This document shows positions 15,853 to 21,720 of a stretch of 21,720 bases of DNA, in pieces. Positions within the stretch are counted from its first letter, which is position 1; each line of letters starts with the position of its first letter. Origin of the DNA: Paraglaciecola arctica. Lineage in GTDB: Bacteria > Pseudomonadota > Gammaproteobacteria > Enterobacterales > Alteromonadaceae. The position numbers and the translations under genes were made by a program. The DNA lies in assembly GCA_003232445.1 (NCBI GenBank), contig QIJM01000617.1, positions 1-21,720 on the forward strand, in the 5' to 3' direction. The notes beneath the pieces are model-generated. The model worked only from the letters and a program-made list of their open reading frames with translations, made no database searches and had not been told where the DNA came from.

Positions 15853-16157
15853 AGTTCAGGCATTCTAGCATCGTATATGTGTCTGGGCCAGAACCACCAA
15901 TTTCCATTACGACCGCTATTACGCTCCGGAATTTCCGACGCTCAGGCTTCACGCAGTAGACGCCCGAAAACGACTATAAGTGTTCATTGTGGGAATATTT
16001 TTACCTATGAATACTTTTTAGTAACGCCCCTCTCTTTTACCGCCAGCCACAAGTTTTTTTTCAGACCAACAACTTGCGGTTGTAACTGTCCTGAAAAAAT
16101 CTTCTGACTAGCGGCTGAACTTAATCAATAACACGCTTTGATCTCATGCATAGGCTG
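15853..16157. other. Intergenic region between the PBP gene and roxA
   Basis: I see no supported gene in these 305 bases; open frames on both strands are short and lack family features. It lies downstream of the PBP gene and upstream of roxA, both on the - strand, and so should carry the roxA promoter. A hairpin with a 9-bp stem including one G-U pair could form on the - strand at about 16044-16080, but no U-tract follows it. Confidence 0.4.
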
Positions 16158-18503
16158 CTATTTACATTTTGGATGTTTCCGAGGTGTATTTTCTTTCCTG
16201 AAAACCTCATTCCTGGTTTTCGTCCCATTTTTTTTACAGCCGCTAAAAAGTAGACCCGTTCTGATATCGATTGTTTTCTTAACAATATTACCCGGTTTAT
16301 TAAAAGTGTGAGATGGTTTTTTAGGTAATACTGTATACATGAATGCTTGCCAGCCAGGAAAGGCAGTAGTAAGGGCAGTTTCCTTTGATCCAAGTTGACT
16401 AGCTTTGTCAAAACCAACCCATATACCTGAAACTAGCTCAGGGGTAAAACCAATATACCATGCATCGAATTTACCACTGCTCATTCCACCCTGTCCTCTG
16501 ATATCGCTGCGTATAGATAATTTTTTATAATGTGATTTTAATTTATCGATATTATCTACTAGTAGCTCAGAAACAAGGTAAGCGTTATCAGTTTTAACGC
16601 TAGGTTTGGCCGTTGTCTCGATTGGCGTATTGTCTTGTATATTTTGGGGGCAGGATTTACAAATGTCATTTTGTTTTGCCGCGTAAATAATTTTTGGGCG
16701 GCCGTCGACATATTTTTCAATTCGCATGATAAAAAAAGGCTTTACTTTATAACCGCCATTAGCGAATGGTGCGTAGGCAGATATTAATTCTAACGGGGTA
16801 ACCTGCAGACTACCTGCTGCCAAGGTTATATTTTTAGGCATAGTTGCCTTTGAAAATCCGAAAAGCGTTAAGTATTTTATAACCTTATCAATGCCTATAC
16901 TTGATGTGATAACAGCAGGGTAAGCGGGATGTGCTATAGAAAAAGAGTCACGCAATGTGATTGCTTTGACTGTTTTATTGGCTGTAAGTTTTTTGCTATT
17001 GGGAAGCTTTTTCTTGGGAATAATCGTTGCTAAAGTATAGCCACTATTTAAGGCAGCAGAATAAATAAAAGGGAGTAGCGCTAATCCAGCCTGTCTTTTA
17101 GCTTGAGTAGACCGATTAAATTTACTTATATAATAGTCATATCCCCCCACGAGTGCGGTAATCGCGCCAGTTTTAGCATCAATACTGACAAACGAACCCT
17201 GGATCTGTGGATGCTGAACAAGCGACCATTGTTTGTTAGCATTTTTAGTTAAATAAACAATATCACCTGTTTGCAGCACATCAGTAGCTTTTTTAATCTT
17301 TGGGCCTTTGCGCTCGGTACTGATATATTTACGTGCCCAACTAAACTGCGAAACTTCTAAAGTAACGACTTCCTCTGATGCGCTAAAAAATACCGCCTCT
17401 TTATCCGACACAGATGTTACTAACGCGGGGATGAGATTGGAATAGCTTGTGAAGTCCTCAAGCAATTTCTTTTTTTCTCGCACCGACAATGTATTTAATT
17501 TGGATAGGGACTGTCTTTTAAGCGGACCTCGATAGCCATGCCTTCGACTATAATCTAACAACGTATTGCGAAGACTTGTCGTCGCCGCTTTTTGAAGTTT
17601 GGGACGTAATGTAGTATAGACATTGTAACCATCTTCGTAAATTTTAGTATCGTATTTCTTAGTACCGTATTTCGTTTCTATCTGTTGACGTACCATTTCT
17701 GCGAAATGGGGTGCATCCACAGCAGTCATTTTCGAGTGTAGTTCTGCACTAATTTGTTCATTTGCCGCTTGCTGGTATTGATCATCATTAATATAACCTA
17801 GCGATTGCATCTGTTTCAAAACATAATTACGTCGTTGTAGCGCTTTTTTTGTGTTAACAATCGGATTGTATTGGGAGGGGGCTTCTGGCAGACCCGCGAT
17901 CATCGCTATTTGAGCCAGAGTCAGATCTTTAAGTGATTTTCCGTAGTATATCTGTGCAGCACCGGCAACGCCATAAGAACGATTGCCCAGATATATTTTG
18001 TTTAAGTAAATCTCAAGAATTTGTTTTTTTGAATATTTTTTTTCAATTTTATAGGCTAAGACCATTTCTAATCGTTTTCGTTTATAACGATTAACACGGG
18101 TCAAAAAAAGATTGCGGGCCAATTGCATTGTAATGGTACTGCTACCATAGTGTCTTCTACCGTTGGCAGTATCATATAAATATTCTACCAATTTGGTATA
18201 ATCTACTCCCCAGTGAGAAAAAAAGTTTTTATCTTCTACTGCAATAAATGCATTAACCATTAACGGTGGAATTTCATCGTAGGTAACCGGTATTCGTCTA
18301 TTTGCTCCAAATTCAGCGATGAGTTGGCCATCGCGACTAAAAACTCGGAGTGGAATACTAAGTTTATACTTGAGTAAAGATTTTACATCTGGGAGGCCAT
18401 CATCTGCACCCGGTATAAAGGGGAATAGGAGTAGGAGTAGGATTAAAATTAGAATTATAAGTACATGCACCAGTTTCTCCGGTATTTTATGTGATATTTG
18501 CAT
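16158..18503 (-). CDS. Class A penicillin-binding protein (PBP1A-like) with intact glycosyltransferase and degenerate transpeptidase domain
   Basis: The 781-residue inner-membrane protein has an anchor at residues 11-31. The GT51 peptidoglycan glycosyltransferase domain (about 55-225) has VEDKNFFSHWGVD with catalytic Glu90, GSSTITMQLARNLFLT (120-135), KKYSKKQILEIYLNKIYLGN with Glu164, and GVAGAAQIYYGKSLKDLTLA. The transpeptidase fold is recognisable over about 430-735 without stops. All three catalytic motifs are gone: SxxK reads L474-A-L-L477 in KRQAGLALLPFIY, SxN reads AHP (524-526), and KTG reads Q671-G-G673 before FDAWYIGFTP. It should polymerise glycan but neither cross-link nor bind beta-lactams. 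Surrounding fold residues (LQVTPLELISAYAPFANGGY, GIWVGFD) remain conserved, which argues for a functional pseudo-domain rather than decay. A second, bifunctional PBP is presumably encoded elsewhere. Confidence 0.9.
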   Translation of the reverse strand: MQISHKIPEKLVHVLIILILILLLLLFPFIPGADDGLPDVKSLLKYKLSIPLRVFSRDGQLIAEFGANRRIPVTYDEIPPLMVNAFIAVEDKNFFSHWGVDYTKLVEYLYDTANGRRHYGSSTITMQLARNLFLTRVNRYKRKRLEMVLAYKIEKKYSKKQILEIYLNKIYLGNRSYGVAGAAQIYYGKSLKDLTLAQIAMIAGLPEAPSQYNPIVNTKKALQRRNYVLKQMQSLGYINDDQYQQAANEQISAELHSKMTAVDAPHFAEMVRQQIETKYGTKKYDTKIYEDGYNVYTTLRPKLQKAATTSLRNTLLDYSRRHGYRGPLKRQSLSKLNTLSVREKKKLLEDFTSYSNLIPALVTSVSDKEAVFFSASEEVVTLEVSQFSWARKYISTERKGPKIKKATDVLQTGDIVYLTKNANKQWSLVQHPQIQGSFVSIDAKTGAITALVGGYDYYISKFNRSTQAKRQAGLALLPFIYSAALNSGYTLATIIPKKKLPNSKKLTANKTVKAITLRDSFSIAHPAYPAVITSSIGIDKVIKYLTLFGFSKATMPKNITLAAGSLQVTPLELISAYAPFANGGYKVKPFFIMRIEKYVDGRPKIIYAAKQNDICKSCPQNIQDNTPIETTAKPSVKTDNAYLVSELLVDNIDKLKSHYKKLSIRSDIRGQGGMSSGKFDAWYIGFTPELVSGIWVGFDKASQLGSKETALTTAFPGWQAFMYTVLPKKPSHTFNKPGNIVKKTIDIRTGLLFSGCKKNGTKTRNEVFRKENTPRKHPKCK

Positions 18504-18529
18504 TATAAGGTATAAGCGTAATCTTTATC

Positions 18530-18650
18530 ATCTGTGGAGCTCGCTCCCAGATGGGTTCCCGCGAATTTTATGCAGTCAAGGCAATAAACAAAATTACTAA
18601 TTTTACTTTTTTTATTAGCTTACCATTCATTGACCGGCACCGAAGGTGCC
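18530..18650 (-). promoter_or_regulatory. Two hairpins in the leader of the PBP gene
   Basis: An imperfect inverted repeat of about 10 bp (18530-18540 with 18543-18552) sits 27 bases ahead of the PBP start and could affect translation. Further upstream (18636-18650) the - strand reads GGCACCTTCGGTGCC, a perfect stem closed by a C(UUCG)G tetraloop, one of the most stable RNA loops. No U-tract follows it, so it is not a standard terminator. Function unknown. Confidence 0.4.
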
Positions 18651-18770
18651 CTTGTTATGCCCCAAACTGATTACAGTTTTCTATTTTAACTGCTTTTTTT
18701 CCTAATAGCACTTCAATGATTATTTTTCTAACTAAATTCAAAAAACTGTGGCGACAGATAAGGTCCACAG

Positions 18771-19004
18771 TCATTTTTTTCCTGCGTAGTAATAACCAGA
18801 CTTGTCTTTAATCAATCGAAGTGTCTTTTTATATCTCGGTATTGGCCAAACAACATACCTGGCAGTATTTATATCCAGGCTTTCTATTCTATTACCTTCA
18901 TAGTAGATGTCATCTTTTGTTTTTAAATAATCTTTATATCTACCAAGAAATTTGGGATTGTCGATACTCTCTTCCTTGATGAGAGTCGTCAGGATCTCCC
19001 ACGT
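18771..19004 (-). pseudogene. Orphan C-terminal coding fragment, unknown family
   Basis: A - strand frame without a start codon runs from a stop at 19005-19007 to the TGA at 18771-18773. About 65 residues look strongly protein-like: EESIDNPKFLGRYKDYLKTK, then DDIYYEGNRIESLDINTARY, then VVWPIPRYKKTLRLIKDKSG and YYYAGKK. The codons are AT-rich as in neighbouring genes. I do not recognise the family. The sequence immediately upstream changes character, becoming GC-richer and non-coding, so the rest of the gene seems to have been replaced or deleted. Confidence 0.45.
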
Positions 19005-19007
19005 TCA

Positions 19008-19282
19008 TACAATATCTTTGTGTACATGCCAAGCGCGCTATGACCCCGGAAATGCCAACGCAGTCTGCTCTTTGACGTCTGCGCTGATGGTGCCTTCTAG
19101 CATTGTGAAACTATCGGCCATTTCGTCAATGGTTTTTTCGGGGCTACTTCACTTAGGCTTTCGCTTTTGGCCTGCAAACTACCCTGTCATCGGTGTCCCC
19201 TGCTTCATGTTACTTTTGAAGCCTATGCGAGACGAATTGACACAATCAGCGTGTCCCGGATTACCACTACTAAGAGTCGCGC
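19008..19282 (-). mobile_element. Possible 5' fragment of a group II intron ribozyme
   Basis: This segment is GC-richer than its surroundings and has no good frame on the - strand. Read on the - strand it begins GCGCGACTC (19274-19282), close to the GUGCGAC-type 5' end of bacterial group II introns. It contains a GGCCAAAAGCGAAAGCC hairpin-like stretch and ends near ATGAACGTGGGAGATCC, a type of string often seen ahead of intron-encoded reverse transcriptases. No reverse transcriptase or domain V follows, so it would be a truncated remnant. The assignment rests on recall of intron sequence style and is tentative. Confidence 0.3.
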
Positions 19283-19294
19283 CTATTGTAAAAC

Positions 19295-20203
19295 TCAAAT
19301 CTCAATATCACTAAGAAGCACATAGCCTTTGGGCTCTACGAGTACCATTGCACTCAATGCAATGCTAGTGCGCCCATCTTTTGACTTAACGCCCCAACCG
19401 TCGGTATTAATGGTGATTGCTCTTTTTCCTTCTGTTGCCAATACGTGTATATTAAAAATTTGACCTGCTCGCATAGCAGGGCCTGCCTCCCTTTGACCAT
19501 ACCCCAAGATTTGAGGCTCTTGTATGCGTTCATTGCCCATGCCATATCCACAGTATTCTCTAACAACGTTGTAACCTTTTTCCTCTATCGTTGCTTGAAT
19601 ACTATAGCCAATATTACCTAGAGGGGAACCATCCCTGACCTGTTTTAGTGCATTATCTAGGGCCAGTTTTGCTGCCTTGTAAAGATTTCGCTTCTTCTGA
19701 TCAACAGGCAATGCAAAAAAAGACCAAGCCTGCGAAGCATAGGCAGTATTTGAAGACGCTCCAATCTCAACGGTAACAAGTGCGCCCGGGGAAATCACAG
19801 TGTTGTCAGGAATATTATGAACTAACTCACTATCAACTGATATTGCTATAGATGCAGGAAACCCAAGATACCCAGCCATCGAAGGAATCAGATTATATTC
19901 TTCAAGCTTATCGATAACGTGACTTTGCAGTTCCAGTTTCGAGATTTTTTCGTTTGCGATCTTTATGTGTATTGATCGAAGTACTTTTGATACTAACGGC
20001 GCTATTCGCCTCGACTCTTCAACCACTTCTTCATAGGGCGCATTCTTAATGGATATCGCAGCGTTCCTATTTTTCGCCCTGAATTTATTAATATAAAATT
20101 TATTACTTGAAACGCTGCTTTTAGCGAAAATATTTCTAAATGAGAACAGTGACAATGGTATTACTCCAAATAGAACTATAAATTTTCTACGCTTGTTATT
20201 CAT
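19295..20203 (-). CDS. Exported methionine-aminopeptidase-like (M24/pita-bread fold) protein with lost metal ligands
   Basis: The ATG at 20203 follows ACAGG at 7-nt spacing and gives 302 residues; longer starts are less well supported. The N-terminus MNNKRRKFIVLFGVIPLSLF has a twin-arginine motif (Arg5-Arg6) and a hydrophobic core ending near IFA-KSS, a likely Tat or Sec signal peptide. The rest aligns along the whole MetAP fold: GFPASIAISVDSELVHNIPD keeps His129 (E. coli His79). The five metal ligands are replaced: Asp97 by Glu146, Asp108 by Ser157, His171 by Tyr220 in CGYGMGNE, Glu204 by His253 in FNIHV, Glu235 by Ser284 or Leu283. A methionine aminopeptidase is cytosolic; a secreted, ligand-free homologue cannot do that reaction and probably binds a peptide or partner. 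Confidence 0.82.
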   Translation of the reverse strand: MNNKRRKFIVLFGVIPLSLFSFRNIFAKSSVSSNKFYINKFRAKNRNAAISIKNAPYEEVVEESRRIAPLVSKVLRSIHIKIANEKISKLELQSHVIDKLEEYNLIPSMAGYLGFPASIAISVDSELVHNIPDNTVISPGALVTVEIGASSNTAYASQAWSFFALPVDQKKRNLYKAAKLALDNALKQVRDGSPLGNIGYSIQATIEEKGYNVVREYCGYGMGNERIQEPQILGYGQREAGPAMRAGQIFNIHVLATEGKRAITINTDGWGVKSKDGRTSIALSAMVLVEPKGYVLLSDIEI

Positions 20204-20564
20204 GTCAAAACCTGTCATTTTAGCCAACTGGTGCTTAAATTATTAGAAACAGACACACAAAGAATTTAACACAAAAAAACAGTTTCCTTCAATTTTTTTT
20301 CAATGACAGAGCGAGGACCATTACTTGGCTTTGGTTCCAGAGTTTGCCTAAATATTTCGATCAGACCACCGAATTTATAGAATTAGCGTTTCTTAAATTA
20401 GGAAAAAAATACAGTGATAAAAATAAAAGGTAATCGTTTTTCTCAATCAGTTATATTCACTCTTTTATCTTTTATTTTTTATCTTTTATAAATAAAAATT
20501 CCGGAAATATTTCTCAATATTTTCCAAGGCAAAATAGAGGGTGACAATATATGGCTAATTGTAT
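20204..20564. other. AT-rich intergenic region with a possible coding remnant
   Basis: This stretch holds the promoter of the exported MetAP-like gene. On the + strand a start-less frame to the TAA at 20431-20433 reads RARTITWLWFQSLPKYFDQT then TEFIELAFLKLGKKYSDKNK, which looks like a protein C-terminus of unknown family. From 20450 to 20498 the sequence is low-complexity, with TCTTTTAT-like repeats. The terminator candidate and the second copy of the DUF4166 repeat follow. Confidence 0.35.
20490..20525 (-). terminator. Candidate intrinsic terminator after the DUF4166 gene
   Basis: On the - strand GGAAAATATT (20516-20525) can pair with AATATTTCC (20503-20511) around a GAGA loop, with one bulged A. 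GGAATTTTTATTT follows. The stem is AT-rich, and the T-tract begins four bases after it. It lies about 40 bases past the DUF4166 stop. Confidence 0.45.
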
Positions 20565-20674
20565 TCACTTTGCGCGCACAAATATACCACGCTGATAAAA
20601 GAGTGTTCCAAATAAAGGGTGCGCTACGCGAATGATTATCTGAAATCGCTTGTCATCGATGTTTCGATGCAATA
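20564..20674 (+). repeat. Direct repeat copy 2, inside the DUF4166 gene 3' end
   Basis: This is the intact copy of the 110-bp sequence found at 12964-13073. It covers the last 36 or so codons and the stop of the DUF4166 gene. The copies differ by two substitutions (T/C) and one extra base here, and the similarity ends abruptly at both sides. The spacing between copies is 7.6 kb in direct orientation, so recombination between them would delete the toxin-antitoxin, roxA, PBP and MetAP-like genes. Confidence 0.9.
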
Positions 20675-21224
20675 ACTCAAACTTGCCCACCGTCATCCAG
20701 GCTGGCAATGGAAGACGCCAACGTTTGATTCGCAGAAAATACCCCTGATCGCGAAACAGCAAGGCCCCGCGCTTGACCGCTAAACGCAGGTACATACCTA
20801 CCCCGCCTGCGAACTCTTCGTGCAACCTGGGTTGATCACTAAAAGTGGAAGTAAACAAAAAACGTCTGTTTTTACCTAGCGTATATTCTCGTTGCTTTGC
20901 TATTTCGCCATTTCGGATGCCGATACTAAAAGTAAAGTCAGCGTCTCTTGCACAGGTATCAGGTAATATCGAGAATCGCTTGATGATTTTTGCAATAATG
21001 GCTCCGATGGGTGAGCAATACACCCATTGCATTTTCCCAGTAAACTGCAACGGACGTGTGCGACTTATTTCAGTCATAAATCTCGCCGAAATATCAGACT
21101 CCAGTTTCGCCCAGGCATGATCACCCAAGGCTTGACGTAACATCAAGCCAAATGATATGACCTGTTCCTGCGGTTTTTCTTCAAACTGCGTCCGTTTATT
21201 CAATGAGGTGCTCTGTATCCTCAT
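20565..21224 (-). CDS. DUF4166 domain protein
   Basis: The ATG at 21224 follows a strong GGGAGGG ribosome-binding site and gives 219 residues. The sequence has the DUF4166 pattern: LGDHAWAKLESDISARF near the N-terminus, a central series of beta strands (KMQWVYCSPIGAIIAKIIKR), WMTVGKFELLHRNIDDKRFQ, and the terminal HPLFGTLFYQRGIF. The biochemical role is unknown. It follows the TIGR01777 epimerase by 13 bases; the two domains are neighbours or fused in many bacteria, which suggests a shared, probably lipid or cell-envelope related, task. The last 36 codons are repeated as a relic at 12964-13073. Confidence 0.85.
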   Translation of the reverse strand: MRIQSTSLNKRTQFEEKPQEQVISFGLMLRQALGDHAWAKLESDISARFMTEISRTRPLQFTGKMQWVYCSPIGAIIAKIIKRFSILPDTCARDADFTFSIGIRNGEIAKQREYTLGKNRRFLFTSTFSDQPRLHEEFAGGVGMYLRLAVKRGALLFRDQGYFLRIKRWRLPLPAWMTVGKFELLHRNIDDKRFQIIIRVAHPLFGTLFYQRGIFVRAK

Positions 21225-21237
21225 GTTTATACCCTCC

Positions 21238-21720
21238 CTAGGCCAGATCCATAATAGCCGAGCGCAATTCAGGAAAATAGTATTCAAATTTTATTTTCTT
21301 GAGCCGGCAAGGAAGTATTTTTGGCCCATCAACAAACATAGAAGCCATTTCTCCGAGTAATTTTCTTAACAGGCTTTCTGGGATTTTAAGAAATACCGGC
21401 CGCTGTAGCAAACGTCCTGCTGCACTGGAAAATTCCTTATGCGTCGGTTGATCGGGTGCCACCGCATTAATATGACCTTGTATCGAGTCTTCTTTAACTG
21501 ACAGTGCAATGATACGCAGCAAATCTTCAATATGAATCCAGCTCATATGTTGCTTGCCATGACCAATCACCGCACCAAGCCCCCAGCGATACGGTAATAA
21601 CATCATTGGCAAAGATCCGCCGCTACGACCAAACACCAGGCCAAAGCGTAATATAACGCGACGAACGGACAAAGCTTCAAGTTCGTCCGTCAATTGCTCC
21701 CATTTTTCGCATAAGCCTGC
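21238..21720 (-). CDS. TIGR01777-family NAD(P)-dependent epimerase/SDR protein (5' end outside window)
   Basis: The frame is open to the right edge, so about the first half, including the Rossmann glycine motif, is missing. The visible 160 residues contain the extended-SDR late core (VRRVILRFGLVFGRSGGSLP, then GLGAVIGHGKQHMSWIHIED) and the DUF1731 C-terminal domain (IPESLLRKLLGEMASMFVDG, then PCRLKKIKFEYYFPELRSAI). This pair is diagnostic of TIGR01777 (YfcH-like) epimerases, of unknown substrate. It is followed by the DUF4166 gene after 13 bases in a likely operon. Confidence 0.92.
   Translation of the reverse strand, partial: AGLCEKWEQLTDELEALSVRRVILRFGLVFGRSGGSLPMMLLPYRWGLGAVIGHGKQHMSWIHIEDLLRIIALSVKEDSIQGHINAVAPDQPTHKEFSSAAGRLLQRPVFLKIPESLLRKLLGEMASMFVDGPKILPCRLKKIKFEYYFPELRSAIMDLA

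Noticed and set aside
15462..15863. 133-residue - strand frame overlapping roxA
   Set aside because: It is a second frame of a well-supported gene and shows no coding features.
18952..19314. 120-residue + strand frame
   Set aside because: It spans the - strand tail fragment, the intron-like segment and the MetAP gene end; Cys/Ser/Leu-rich composition is typical of an antisense shadow.
20450..20498. TCTTTTAT-like low-complexity run, possible tandem repeat or CRISPR-like array
   Set aside because: Units are irregular and AT-rich with no spacers; simple sequence only. No CRISPR array, tRNA or rRNA was seen anywhere in the window.

Overview
The window looks like a piece of an AT-rich gammaproteobacterial chromosome. 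Recognisable genes include a non-hydrolysing UDP-GlcNAc 2-epimerase, a RoxA/YcfD-type ribosomal oxygenase, a class A penicillin-binding protein, a TIGR01777/DUF4166 gene pair and an exosortase/PEP-CTERM module. Several broken genes sit between them: a frameshifted dehydrogenase, a YceI-like gene broken by a 17-bp duplication, and short remnants resembling a type III secretion export-gate protein, an ankyrin-repeat protein and a SnoaL-like cyclase. Together they suggest a lineage in active gene decay that has, or had, a host-associated life. The taxonomy is inference; nothing here names a species.

Left end (1-2240, + strand): the 3' part of an FGGY sugar kinase, then two recently inactivated genes. 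Next, on the - strand, is a polysaccharide block: GH17 hydrolase (6939-7856), HlyD-like membrane fusion protein (5719-6627), cellulose-synthase-like glycosyltransferase with a C-terminal PilZ domain (3561-5732), and WecB (2366-3475). The last three are probably one operon. They suggest a c-di-GMP-controlled exopolysaccharide that may contain N-acetylmannosamine. Between 7886 and 8826 lies a graveyard of gene remnants.

A tightly coupled - strand operon (12687 down to 8830) encodes a membrane-anchored VIT/vWA-like protein with a PEP-CTERM tail, an exosortase with all three catalytic residues, and an EpsI-like protein. It looks like a sortase dedicated to a single substrate. A short relic of the DUF4166 gene and a toxin-antitoxin pair with a repeated palindromic operator follow (12964-13885). 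A GNAT acetyltransferase and RoxA overlap by 8 nt on the - strand (14226-15852).

The right part holds the two most unusual genes. The class A PBP (16158-18503) keeps its glycosyltransferase motifs but has lost all three transpeptidase motifs. The Tat-exported methionine-aminopeptidase-like protein (19295-20203) has lost all five classical metal ligands. Between them are an orphan C-terminal coding fragment and a possible fragment of a group II intron. The window ends in a DUF4166 gene and a TIGR01777 epimerase, the latter running off the right edge.
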